From Pseudomonas sp. Marseille-Q3773 (GTDB lineage Bacteria; Pseudomonadota; Gammaproteobacteria; Pseudomonadales; Pseudomonadaceae): 64,000 nt of DNA. Every line of letters starts with the position of its first letter. The first letter of the stretch is position 1. The notes under the pieces were generated by a model. The model was not told the origin of the DNA and did not search any database. It saw only the letters and a list, made by a program, of their open reading frames with translations. Made by a program: the position numbers and the translations under genes. The DNA is taken from the NCBI RefSeq assembly GCF_916618955.1, contig NZ_OU745390.1:3472001-3536000 (forward strand), in the 5' to 3' direction. Below, piece after piece: positions 1 through 8,435 of the stretch.

Positions 1-218
1 CCCTCCTTGGTGCAGTCGGCGCGGGTAGTACCGACCCAGTTGGCATCGAGCAACGCCCACTGCAGCAACGGCGGCACGATCAACCACACGAGGTAGATGG
101 CGAACAGGGTCAGCAGCGTGTTAAGCCAGCTGGAGAACAGATTGGCACGCATCCATGCGAGCACGCCGACGGTTTTCACCGGTGGCGGCATGTCGGGTTT
201 GAAAACATGGGCATTCAC
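1..218 (-). CDS. aapM: Amino acid ABC transporter permease AapM, 5' part only
   Basis: Second inner-membrane permease of a polar/acidic amino acid ABC importer, cut by the left edge of the window. About 72 residues are visible. They begin MNAHVFKPDMPPPVKT and run into a first hydrophobic segment (LLTLFAIYLVWLIVPPLLQ). I start it at a GTG (minus strand, 218), because the in-frame GTG gives the typical N-terminus and the nearby ATGs lead to early stops. It begins 10 bp after the stop of aapQ on the same strand, as expected for an aapJQMP operon. The ATPase gene aapP probably lies beyond the window. Function follows from family and context. Confidence 0.85.
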   Translation of the reverse strand, partial: MNAHVFKPDMPPPVKTVGVLAWMRANLFSSWLNTLLTLFAIYLVWLIVPPLLQWALLDANWVGTTRADCTKE

Positions 219-228
219 TGGCGTATCC

Positions 229-1407
229 TCACCGCTCGATCAACGCAATGCGCTTGTTGTACCAGTTCATCAGCAGCGAAATGCTGATGCTGATGGCGAG
301 ATAGACACTCATGGTGATGGCAATCACCTCGATGGCCTGGCCGGTCTGGTTGAGTACGGTACCGGCGAACAGCGAGACCATCTCCGGGTAGCCGATACCG
401 GCCGCCAGCGACGAGTTCTTCGCCAGGTTCAGGTACTGGCTGGTCAGCGGCGGAATGATTACCCGCAGTGCCTGGGGGATGATCACCTTGCGCAGGGTCG
501 GGCCTTCGCGCAGGCCCAGCGAGCGCGCGGCCTCGGTCTGGCCATGGCTGACCGAACGGATACCGGAACGCACGATCTCGGCGATGAACGCGGCGGTATA
601 GATGGTCAATGCCAGGGTCAGCGCCAGCAACTCGGGGATCAGCACCCAGCCACCGACGAAGTTGAATCCTTTCAATTGCGGCACTTCCCAGACCACCGGG
701 CTGCCAAACAGCACTACGCACGCCCCCGGAATGGCGATGAACAGCGCCAGCCCCACCCAGAACTTGTGGAATGGCTCGCCGGTTTCGTCGAAGCGCTTGT
801 TGGCGTAGCGCACCATCGCGACGATGGCCAGCACGGTCAGCCCCAAAGCAATGACGAACGGCCAGAAGCCGTCAGCCATGGTCGCCCCGGGCATGTTCAG
901 GCCACGGTTGCTGATGAAGAAGGTGTCCTGGAGGTTGATGCTGCCGCGCGGCCCCGGCAGGGTCAGGAACACGGCGAAGTACCAGAACAGGATCTGCAGC
1001 AACGGCGGGATGTTGCGGAAGGTTTCCACGTACACCGTCGCCAGCTTGTTGATCATCCAGTTCGACGACAGCCGTGCCACGCCGATGATAAAGCCGAGGA
1101 TGGTCGCCAGTATCACACCAATGAAAGTCACCAGCAGGGTGTTGAGCAGGCCGATGACGAACACCCGCGCATAACTGTCGGATTCCACGTAGGGAATCAG
1201 GTGCTGGGCGATGCCGAAGCCGGCACTGCGGTCGAGGAAGTCGAAGCCCGAGGTGATGCCCCGGTGTTGCAGGTTGGTCTGGGTATTGTGGAACAGGTAC
1301 CAGCCCAGACCGACCACGAAGGCTATCGTGAGGATCTGGAACAGCCACGCACGCACACGTGGATCGCTCAGGGATAACCCCTTTTGTGCGCCAATTCGAT
1401 TTTGCAT
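229..1407 (-). CDS. aapQ: Amino acid ABC transporter permease AapQ
   Basis: Inner-membrane permease of the AapJQMP general/acidic amino acid importer (HisM/GlnP family), 392 aa, the usual long form for AapQ. A first membrane helix sits near residues 17-38. A long periplasmic/helical N-terminal part precedes the conserved transport domain. The EAA-type ATPase-contact loop is visible near residues 291-310 (TEAARSLGLREGPTLRKVII). The C-terminus is hydrophobic (ISISISLLMNWYNKRIALIER). It lies between aapJ (67 bp upstream, with a hairpin in the gap) and aapM (10 bp downstream), all on the minus strand, so it is read from the aapJ promoter. Confidence 0.93.
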   Translation of the reverse strand: MQNRIGAQKGLSLSDPRVRAWLFQILTIAFVVGLGWYLFHNTQTNLQHRGITSGFDFLDRSAGFGIAQHLIPYVESDSYARVFVIGLLNTLLVTFIGVILATILGFIIGVARLSSNWMINKLATVYVETFRNIPPLLQILFWYFAVFLTLPGPRGSINLQDTFFISNRGLNMPGATMADGFWPFVIALGLTVLAIVAMVRYANKRFDETGEPFHKFWVGLALFIAIPGACVVLFGSPVVWEVPQLKGFNFVGGWVLIPELLALTLALTIYTAAFIAEIVRSGIRSVSHGQTEAARSLGLREGPTLRKVIIPQALRVIIPPLTSQYLNLAKNSSLAAGIGYPEMVSLFAGTVLNQTGQAIEVIAITMSVYLAISISISLLMNWYNKRIALIER

Positions 1408-1439
1408 GAAGTGCCCCGGAAAGTAGGGTTCCGAACAAC

Positions 1440-1464
1440 CTGCGGCGGCGGGATGCCGCCGCAG
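1440..1464 (-). other. Intercistronic hairpin between aapJ and aapQ
   Basis: A perfect 10-bp stem (CTGCGGCGGC at 1440-1449, complement at 1455-1464) with a 5-nt loop lies in the short gap between the binding-protein gene and the first permease gene. There is no following T-run on the minus strand, so it is more likely an mRNA-stabilising or attenuating hairpin than a full terminator. Such structures commonly let a binding protein be made in excess over its permeases; that role is inferred here. Confidence 0.6.
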
Positions 1465-1474
1465 GGTGCAGCCA

Positions 1475-2503
1475 TCAGCGCACCGGTGGCGCGTACTGGA
1501 TGCCGCCGTTGTTCCACAGGGCGTTCATGCCACGGTCGATCTTCAGAGCGGTGCCCTGGCCCAGGTTCTTCTCGAACACTTCGCCGTAGTTGCCGACTTG
1601 CTTGACGATCTGCACTACCCAGTCCTTGGGCAGCTTGAGGTCCTTGCCATACTCGCCGTCCGCACCCAGCAGGCGGGCGACGTCCGGGTTCTTGGTGCCT
1701 TTGGCTTCGGCCTCGACATTCTTCGAGGTGATGCCGGCCTCTTCGGCGTTGAGCATGGCGAACAGGGTCCACTTGACGATGCTGAACCATTCTTCGTCGC
1801 CTTTGCGCACCACCGGGCCCAGGGGCTCCTTGGAAATGGTTTCCGGCAGTACCACGTAGTCGGCCGGCGCGGCCAGCTTGGAGCGCTGGGCGAACAACTG
1901 CGACTTGTCCGAGGTCAGCACGTCGCAACGGCCGGACTCCAGCGACTTGGCGCTTTCATCGGAGGTGTCGAAGGTAATCGGGGTGTACTTCAGGCCATTG
2001 GCGCGGAAGTAGTCCGACACGTTCAGCTCGGTGGTGGTACCGGCCTGGATGCAGATGGTCGCGCCGTCGAGTTCCTTGGCGCTGGATACACCCAGCTTCT
2101 TGTTGGCCAGGAAGCCGACGCCGTCGTAGTAGGTAACACCGGCGAACACCAGGCCCATGCCGGCATCGCGCGAGCTGGTCCAGGTGGTATTGCGCGACAG
2201 CACGTCGACTTCGCCCGACTGCAGCGCGGTGAAGCGCTCCTTGGCGTTGAGCTGGCTGAACTTGACCTTGGTCGCGTCGCCGAACACGGCGGCAGCGACG
2301 GCACGGCACACATCGGCGTCGATACCGACGATCTTGCCCTGCGCATCAGGCACCGAGAAGCCTGGAAGACCGTCGCTCACGCCACACTGGACGAAGCCCT
2401 TCTTCTTTACCGCATCGAGGGTGGCGCCGGCCTGGGCATTGCTCACGGCGCCCAGTGCAGCGGCAGCGGTCAGGACTGCCAGGGTGGTTTTCAACATCTT
2501 CAT
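1475..2503 (-). CDS. aapJ: Periplasmic amino acid-binding protein AapJ
   Basis: Substrate-binding protein of the polar/acidic amino acid ABC importer, 342 aa. It has a signal peptide (MKMLKTTLAVLTAAAALGAVSNAQA) and begins its mature part with TLDAVKKKGFVQCGV. The solute-binding family 3 fold is clear: GFSVPDAQGKIVGIDADVCRAVAAAVFG near residues 48-75 and a strongly conserved ligand-binding NTTWTSSRDAGMG stretch near 104-116. It is the first gene of the minus-strand operon aapJ-aapQ-aapM. Upstream on the minus strand, about 180 bp from the start, is a good sigma-54 promoter match, which suggests nitrogen-related control. The substrate range (glutamate, aspartate and related amino acids) is inferred from family. 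Confidence 0.93.
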   Translation of the reverse strand: MKMLKTTLAVLTAAAALGAVSNAQAGATLDAVKKKGFVQCGVSDGLPGFSVPDAQGKIVGIDADVCRAVAAAVFGDATKVKFSQLNAKERFTALQSGEVDVLSRNTTWTSSRDAGMGLVFAGVTYYDGVGFLANKKLGVSSAKELDGATICIQAGTTTELNVSDYFRANGLKYTPITFDTSDESAKSLESGRCDVLTSDKSQLFAQRSKLAAPADYVVLPETISKEPLGPVVRKGDEEWFSIVKWTLFAMLNAEEAGITSKNVEAEAKGTKNPDVARLLGADGEYGKDLKLPKDWVVQIVKQVGNYGEVFEKNLGQGTALKIDRGMNALWNNGGIQYAPPVR

Positions 2504-2682
2504 TCACAACCTCCAAATCGCTCTTGTTGTATCGAGCCGGAATTGCACCGCACCCTTTTGAGGCGTATCCGACCCGTATTGGCTTGTTATTGGGTCAATT
2601 GGCGCAATGGGCTGTTCTATGACAGCCTTCGCGTGCAAAGGGTGTTACCGTCACGGCCTGCCCTTTGCATCGGAGGTTGAAT

Positions 2683-2698
2683 TGCAAAGCGCGTACCA
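2683..2698 (-). promoter_or_regulatory. Sigma-54 type promoter of aapJ (predicted)
   Basis: Reading the minus strand, TGGTACG (2698-2692), four bases CGCT, then TTGCA (2687-2683). This matches the -24/-12 consensus TGGCACG-N4-TTGCA with one substitution and the required 10-bp GG-to-GC spacing. Transcription would start near 2672 and give a leader of about 170 nt before aapJ. The 332-bp gap 2504-2835 between aapJ and the divergent esterase gene holds no gene. It carries this promoter and, near 2827, the ribosome binding site of the esterase. Confidence 0.6.
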
Positions 2699-2736
2699 GA
2701 TTGTCTGGCTGTAGCGTTTAAGCGCTCGTCAAGTAG

Positions 2737-3492
<756 letters not shown>

Positions 3493-3592
3493 GCAGAAGC
3501 CATTTGTAGTTGTAAGCCCATGCCACTACGCCGCGCCTGAATCTTGCTTTACACTGCCGGCGTACATTCCTTAACCAGTTGATGAGACGATC

Positions 3593-5050
3593 GTGCTCAA
3601 GGCACTCAAGAAAATATTCGGCAAGGGAGACGCCGCGCCACAGGCCGTCGCTCCTGCTGCCAGCGTGGCAGCGCCTGCGCCTGCCAGCGAGGCCCGGCCG
3701 GCGGCGAAACCGACCGCCCCTCGCGCCACCCCTGCGCCCAAGGCTGAACAACCTGCTGTCGCTGCGCCAGCCGCCGACAAGCCGGCCAAGGACAAACCGC
3801 GCCGCGAGCGCAAGCCCAAGCCGCAGGCCAGCCTGTGGAAGCCGGAAGATTTCGTGGTCGAGCCGCAGGAAGGCAAGACCCGCTTCCACGACTTCAAGCT
3901 GTCCAACGAACTGATGCACGCCATCCACGACCTGGGCTTCCCGTACTGCACGCCGATCCAGGCGCAGGTGCTGGGTTATACCCTGCGTGGCCAGGACGCC
4001 ATCGGCCGGGCCCAGACCGGTACCGGCAAGACTGCGGCGTTCCTGATCTCGATCATCTCCCAGTTGCAGCAGACGCCTCCGCCCAAGGAACGCTACATGG
4101 GTGAGCCGCGCGCGCTGATCATCGCCCCCACCCGCGAACTGGTGGTACAGATCGCCAAGGACGCCGTTGCCCTGACCAAGTACACCGGCCTCAACGTCAT
4201 GAGCTTCGTCGGCGGCATGGACTTCGACAAGCAGCTCAAGGCCCTGGAAGCGCGCCACTGCGACATCCTGGTCGCTACACCCGGCCGCCTGCTGGACTTC
4301 AACCAGCGTGGCGAGGTGCACCTGGACATGGTCGAGGTCATGGTGCTGGACGAAGCCGACCGCATGCTCGACATGGGCTTCATCCCCCAGGTTCGCCAGA
4401 TCATTCGCCAGACCCCGCCGAAAAGCGAGCGCCAGACCCTGCTGTTCTCCGCCACCTTCACCGACGACGTGATGAACCTGGCAAAACAGTGGACCACCAA
4501 CCCGGCCATCGTCGAAATCGAGCCAGAGAATGTGGCCAGCGAAACGGTGGAACAGCACGTGTATGCGGTGGCCGGCAGCGACAAGTACAAGCTGCTGTAC
4601 AACCTGGTGACCCAGAACAAGTGGGAACGGGTAATGGTGTTCGCCAACCGCAAGGACGAAGTGCGGCGCATCGAGGAAAAACTGGTGCGCGACGGCATCA
4701 ACGCCGCCCAGTTGTCAGGCGATGTGCCACAGCACAAGCGTATCCGCACCCTGGAGAATTTCCGCGAAGGGCGCATTACCGTGCTGGTGGCTACCGACGT
4801 GGCCGGACGTGGCATTCACATCGATGGCATCAGCCACGTGATCAACTTCACCCTGCCGGAAGACCCGGACGACTACGTGCACCGCATTGGCCGCACCGGC
4901 CGTGCCGGTACCAGTGGTGTGTCGATCAGCTTTGCCGGGGAAGATGACTCGTATCAGCTGCCGGCAATCGAAGAGCTGCTGGGGCGCAAGATCAAGTGCG
5001 AGATGCCACCGGATGAGCTGCTCAAGCCGGTGCCGCGCAAGCACCATTGA
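3593..5050 (+). CDS. rhlB: ATP-dependent RNA helicase RhlB (DEAD-box)
   Basis: DEAD-box RNA helicase that unwinds structured RNA, a partner of RNase E in the degradosome in related bacteria. 485 aa with a GTG start. Residues 15-80 are a low-complexity Ala/Pro/Lys extension typical of the Pseudomonas form. The helicase core then shows the Q motif region ([10 protein letters not shown]), motif [18 protein letters not shown] in [16 protein letters not shown], and motif [12 protein letters not shown] near the C-terminus. It ends with a short basic tail (VPRKHH). No terminator with a T-run follows; the gene runs into REP sequence 14 bp downstream. Confidence 0.95.
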   Translation: MLKALKKIFGKGDAAPQAVAPAASVAAPAPASEARPAAKPTAPRATPAPKAEQPAVAAPAADKPAKDKPRRERKPKPQASLWKPEDFVVEPQEGKTRFHDFKLSNELMHAIHDLGFPYCTPIQAQVLGYTLRGQDAIGRAQTGTGKTAAFLISIISQLQQTPPPKERYMGEPRALIIAPTRELVVQIAKDAVALTKYTGLNVMSFVGGMDFDKQLKALEARHCDILVATPGRLLDFNQRGEVHLDMVEVMVLDEADRMLDMGFIPQVRQIIRQTPPKSERQTLLFSATFTDDVMNLAKQWTTNPAIVEIEPENVASETVEQHVYAVAGSDKYKLLYNLVTQNKWERVMVFANRKDEVRRIEEKLVRDGINAAQLSGDVPQHKRIRTLENFREGRITVLVATDVAGRGIHIDGISHVINFTLPEDPDDYVHRIGRTGRAGTSGVSISFAGEDDSYQLPAIEELLGRKIKCEMPPDELLKPVPRKHH

Positions 5051-5064
5051 CCTGTGCCGGCCTC

Positions 5065-5150
5065 TTCGCGGGTAAACCCGCTCCCACAGAGGTACTCCAC
5101 AGCTTTCAAAACCTGTGCAGTACCTCTGTGGGAGCGGGTTTACCCGCGAA
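5065..5150. repeat. REP pair (inverted, GGGAGCGGGTTTACCCGCG type)
   Basis: Two REP units in opposite orientation, arms near 5065-5090 and 5125-5150, separated by a short spacer. The shared core is GGGAGCGG followed by the self-complementary GGTTTACCCGCG. This is a typical Pseudomonas bacterial interspersed mosaic element. It lies just after the rhlB stop and includes the left end of the tandem duplication described next. Confidence 0.85.
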
Positions 5151-5476
5151 CCGGGGCTACGCCCCGGCCATCAAACAAGGGTCTACCAACGCCCCGCTGC
5201 ATCCTGGTCACTCTGCTTCCCTTCTACCCACCTTGCCCCTTCCTGAATATTTTCCTTCGTCCAGAACGGCGCACGGGTCTCCCACAGAGGTACTCCACAG
5301 CTTTCAAGACCTGTGCAGTATCTGTGGGAGCGGGTTTACCCGCGAACCGGGGCTACGCCCCGGCCATCAAACAAGGGTCTACCAACGCCCCGCTGCATCC
5401 TGGTCACTCTGCCTCCCATCCACCCACCTTGCCCCTTCCTGGGTATTCTCCTTCTTCCAGAACGGCGCCCGGGTCT
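5083..5476. repeat. Tandem duplication carrying REP half plus moaE 3' end
   Basis: Two head-to-tail copies, 5083-5280 and 5281-5476 (198 and 196 bp), with high identity. Each copy starts inside a REP arm (CCCACAGAGGTACTCC) and holds the spacer, the second REP arm, about 30 bp of common sequence and the last ~31 codons of moaE. Copy 2 is continuous with the intact moaE gene. Copy 1 carries an orphan moaE tail (minus strand 5183-5280). The copies have drifted by scattered substitutions and a 2-bp length change, so the event is not very recent. Confidence 0.88.
5183..5280 (-). pseudogene. Orphan duplicate of the moaE 3' end
   Basis: This minus-strand stretch repeats the C-terminal codons of moaE, including the stop codon (CTA on plus at 5183-5185), with several substitutions. 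It still encodes TRAPFWTKENIQEGA and ends SDQDAAGRW in frame, but has no start, no ribosome binding site and no upstream part. It is a by-product of the local tandem duplication, not a functional gene. Confidence 0.8.
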
Positions 5477-5825
5477 TCAGGTAGTCCATGATGAAATTGC
5501 AGGCATCGAACGCTGCCTGCCGATGGGCACTGGCCACGCCGACGAACACGATCGGCTCTCCCGGCTGCAGCGCCCCAATGCGGTGCAACACCTCGACCTT
5601 GAGCAGCGGCCAGCGCTGCTCGGCCTCAACCACGATCTTGGCAAGGGCCTTTTCGGTCATGCCCGGATAGTGCTCGAGGAACATCCCCGCCACTTCGCGG
5701 CCATCGTTGAAATCCCGCACGTAGCCGACAAAACCGACCACCGCGCCCACGCCGACATTCGCCGCGTGCATAGCATTGGTCTCGGCCCCGGGGTCGAACG
5801 CGCATTCCTGTACCCGTACAGCCAT
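5379..5825 (-). CDS. moaE: Molybdopterin synthase catalytic subunit MoaE
   Basis: Large subunit of molybdopterin synthase. It converts cyclic pyranopterin monophosphate to molybdopterin using sulfur carried on the MoaD C-terminus. 148 aa, normal length. The family pattern is clear: VGAVVGFVGYVRDFNDGR near residues 26-43, LEHYPGMTEK, HRIGALQPGEPIVFVGVASAHRQAAF near 82-107, and the lysine-rich end KTRAPFWKKE. It starts 2 bp after the moaD stop, in the minus-strand operon moaC-moaD-moaE. Its last ~31 codons lie inside the second copy of a tandem duplication, so its terminus is shared with an orphan copy 196 bp downstream. Confidence 0.95.
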   Translation of the reverse strand: MAVRVQECAFDPGAETNAMHAANVGVGAVVGFVGYVRDFNDGREVAGMFLEHYPGMTEKALAKIVVEAEQRWPLLKVEVLHRIGALQPGEPIVFVGVASAHRQAAFDACNFIMDYLKTRAPFWKKENTQEGARWVDGRQSDQDAAGRW

Positions 5826-5827
5826 GT

Positions 5828-6073
5828 TCAGCCTCCGGTCACCGGCGGGAAGAATGCTACTTCATCGCCTTCTTCCAGCGGTTCATCGAGCTTGCACAGC
5901 TCTTCGTTGCGCGCACACATCAGGTTCTGCTCGGCCAGCACCTGGTACTGCCCCCCCTTGGCCACCAAGGCCTGGCGCACATCGTCCAGCACCTTGAATG
6001 CGCCCTCCACCCGTTCGGCATCCAGGCCCAGCAGTTCGCGGGAACGGGCGAAGTACATCACCTTGACCTTCAT
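5828..6073 (-). CDS. moaD: Molybdopterin synthase sulfur carrier MoaD
   Basis: Ubiquitin-like small subunit of molybdopterin synthase, 81 aa. It ends in the required Gly-Gly (FFPPVTGG), which is adenylated and thiocarboxylated to carry sulfur. The start ATG (minus 6073) overlaps the moaC stop as TGATG, indicating translational coupling. moaE follows after 2 bp. The preceding GGAGG-like sequence lies within the end of moaC. Cytoplasmic. Confidence 0.93.
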   Translation of the reverse strand: MKVKVMYFARSRELLGLDAERVEGAFKVLDDVRQALVAKGGQYQVLAEQNLMCARNEELCKLDEPLEEGDEVAFFPPVTGG

Positions 6074-6543
6074 CACGCCTCCACCTTGTAGTGGCCGCTC
6101 TTGCCGCCGAGTTTTTCCAGCAGGCGCACCTGCTCGATGACCATGCCCTTGTCCACGGCCTTGCACATGTCGTAGATCGAAAGCGCAGCTACGCTGGCAG
6201 CGGTAAGCGCTTCCATCTCGACACCGGTCTGCCCGGCCAGCTTGCAACGGGCAACGATACGCACGGCATCCTGCCCCTCGGCGTTGAGTTCGACCTTTAC
6301 GCTGGTCAGCATCAGCGGGTGGCACAACGGGATCAGGTCGCTGGTCTTCTTCGCCGCCTGGATCCCGGCAATGCGCGCTACCGCGAACACATCGCCCTTG
6401 GGGTGTTCGCCGTCGACGATCATCTGCAAGGTCTGCGGCAACATGCGCACCCGTGCTTCGGCGGTGGCCTCGCGCTCGGTCACGGCCTTTTCAGTGACGT
6501 CGACCATATTGGCCCGCCCCTGGGAATCAAGATGTGTCAGCAC
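6073..6543 (-). CDS. moaC: Cyclic pyranopterin monophosphate synthase MoaC
   Basis: Second enzyme of molybdenum cofactor synthesis, forming cyclic pyranopterin monophosphate from the product of MoaA. 156 aa from a GTG start (minus 6543), chosen because it gives the conserved N-terminus [19 protein letters not shown] and has AGGAG 7-8 nt upstream. An ATG further upstream would add about 40 residues encoded partly by REP sequence. Conserved features include [13 protein letters not shown] near residues 65-77 and [20 protein letters not shown] near 107-126. First gene of moaC-moaD-moaE. Confidence 0.93.
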   Translation of the reverse strand: MLTHLDSQGRANMVDVTEKAVTEREATAEARVRMLPQTLQMIVDGEHPKGDVFAVARIAGIQAAKKTSDLIPLCHPLMLTSVKVELNAEGQDAVRIVARCKLAGQTGVEMEALTAASVAALSIYDMCKAVDKGMVIEQVRLLEKLGGKSGHYKVEA

Positions 6544-6635
6544 TGCTCTGCTCCTGTAAAGGGAACTGGCAGTGTAAACCTGTGGGTCAGGTTTGAGCAG
6601 GGGGATGTATCCGCCAGGAATGCGCGGACCAGGTT

Positions 6636-6750
6636 GTGGGAGCGGCCTTGTGTCGCGAAAGGGCCGCAAAGCGGCCCCACGATGTCAGCAGTGGTGCTCG
6701 GATTGCCGGGGCTGCTTCGCAGCCCTTTCGCGACACAAGGCCGCTCCCAC
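6636..6750. repeat. REP pair (GTGGGAGCGGCCTTGTGTCGCG type)
   Basis: Two perfect 28-nt inverted arms, 6636-6663 and 6723-6750, with a second small hairpin (GGGCCGCAAAGCGGCCC) just inside the left arm. The stem sequence differs from the REPs at 5.1, 28 and 34 kb. It separates the phoH-like gene from moaC, both read on the minus strand. Confidence 0.88.
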
Positions 6751-6768
6751 ACGGCCCTGCGGTGAGGG

Positions 6769-8163
6769 TTACAGATGCGATTCGGCGTACTCGGCCAGCA
6801 CCGAGCGGGGCACGCCCTGCAGGGTGATGTGCACGCCATGGGGGAAGTCCTTGAAGCGCTCGGTCAGGTAGGTCAGGCCCGAGCTGGTCGCGGACAGGTA
6901 GGGGGTGTCGATCTGCGCCAGGTTGCCCAGGCAGACCACCTTGGACCCGGAGCCGGCACGGGTGATGATGGTTTTCATCTGGTGCGGCGTCAGGTTCTGG
7001 CACTCGTCGATCAGGATCAGGCTTTGCTGGAAGCTGCGACCACGGATGTAGTTCAGCGACTTGAACTGCAACGGCACACGCTCAAGGATGTACTCGACGC
7101 TGCCATGGGTGCTTTCGTCATCCATGTGCAAGGCTTCGAGGTTATCGGTGATGGCGCCCAGCCAGGGCTCCATCTTCTCCGCCTCGGTGCCCGGCAGGAA
7201 GCCGATCTCCTGGTCCAGCCCCTGCACGCTGCGGGTGGCGATGATGCGCCGGTAGCGCTTGCTGACCATGGTCTGCTCGATGGCCGCGGCCAGGGCCAGG
7301 ATGGTCTTGCCGGAACCGGCGGCGCCGGTCAGGTTGACCAGGTGGATATCCGGGTCGAGCAGGGCGAACAGCGCCAGGCTCTGGTGGATATCGCGCGGTT
7401 TCAGGCCCCAGGCTTCCTGGTGCAGCAGCGGCTCCTGGTGCAGGTCGAGCAACAGCAGCTCGTCGTTGCGGATGCCCTTGATCCAGCCGACGAAGCCCTG
7501 TTCGTCGATGATGAACTCGTTGACATGCACCGCCGGCAGGTTGTCGGTCAGTTGCACCCGGTGCCAGGTGCGGCCACGCTCCTGGCGGGTATCGACCTTG
7601 CTCACCCGGTCCCAGAACGAACCGCTGACCGAATGGTAGCCCTTGGACAACAAGGACACGTCATCGACCAACTGGTCGGTGCTGTAGTCCTCGGCCGCGA
7701 TGCCACAGGCGCGCGCCTTCAGGCGCATGTTGATGTCTTTGGTGACCAGCACCACGTCCAGGTCGGTGCGCCGGGCCCGTACTTCGAGCAGCTGGTTGAT
7801 GATGATGTTGTCGTTGAGGTTTTCCGGCAGCAGCTTGTTGGGCTCGTTGCGCGGGGTCATCAGGATCGACAGGAAGCCCTTGGGCCCGCTCTTGCCACGC
7901 TGGATCGGCACGCCCTGCTCGACATCGCTGGGCGAGGCGTCACCAAGAGTCTGGTCAATCAGGCGAATGGCCTGGCGGCATTCGGCAGCGATGCTCTGCT
8001 TGCCAGCCTTGAGCTTGTCGAGTTCCTCCAGCACCGTCATCGGGATGGCGACATGGTGCTCCTCGAAGTTGAGTAACGCGTTGGGGTCGTGAATCAGGAC
8101 GTTGGTATCGAGCACATACAGGATTGGCTTGCTGGAGGAAGGGTTGCGTCCTTGGTCATCCAT
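6769..8163 (-). CDS. PIN domain - PhoH family ATPase
   Basis: 464-aa two-domain protein. Residues 13-150 form a PIN nuclease-like domain (YVLDTNVLIHDP with the first acidic residue, then PMTVLEELDKLK). Residues 255-464 form a PhoH ATPase domain with Walker A GAAGSGKT and Walker B ILIDECQNL. This is the PhoH2 type, proposed elsewhere to couple RNA unwinding with ribonuclease activity. The classical PhoH name comes from phosphate control, but no Pho box is evident in the 272-bp gap 8164-8435, which contains an AT-rich stretch and no gene. The start ATG at 8163 fits the family N-terminus. Cytoplasmic; exact substrate unknown. Confidence 0.9.
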   Translation of the reverse strand: MDDQGRNPSSSKPILYVLDTNVLIHDPNALLNFEEHHVAIPMTVLEELDKLKAGKQSIAAECRQAIRLIDQTLGDASPSDVEQGVPIQRGKSGPKGFLSILMTPRNEPNKLLPENLNDNIIINQLLEVRARRTDLDVVLVTKDINMRLKARACGIAAEDYSTDQLVDDVSLLSKGYHSVSGSFWDRVSKVDTRQERGRTWHRVQLTDNLPAVHVNEFIIDEQGFVGWIKGIRNDELLLLDLHQEPLLHQEAWGLKPRDIHQSLALFALLDPDIHLVNLTGAAGSGKTILALAAAIEQTMVSKRYRRIIATRSVQGLDQEIGFLPGTEAEKMEPWLGAITDNLEALHMDDESTHGSVEYILERVPLQFKSLNYIRGRSFQQSLILIDECQNLTPHQMKTIITRAGSGSKVVCLGNLAQIDTPYLSATSSGLTYLTERFKDFPHGVHITLQGVPRSVLAEYAESHL

Positions 8164-8435
8164 ACTCGGTCACCTTATGTCGAAGCCACACGGCGTGCTC
8201 TGTTACGCCGCAGAGTGACTGCCGTTCTCCCCGTATCCGCGTTGTTACGGGCGGGAAGCGAACCTGGCTAGGTGGGCCTGGATGACGCCACCTGTGCTGC
8301 AGGAATCGGCTGTCTGGTTTCTTCATACAGCAAAAGCCATGACCGGAAAAAGCGTTTTTACGACTTTTTGAAGTTTATTTTGCCGAATGACGAAGGGCCC
8401 TTGGCGGCAGCGCCTGAGGGGACTACAGTCAGAAG

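Noticed and set aside
5065..5350. CRISPR array
   Set aside because: The repeats are two long tandem copies with REP palindromes, not short repeats with unique spacers; no cas genes nearby.
5047..5491. Plus-strand frames of about 145 codons in the REP region
   Set aside because: They are translated REP and duplicated moaE-tail sequence, repetitive and without ribosome binding sites.
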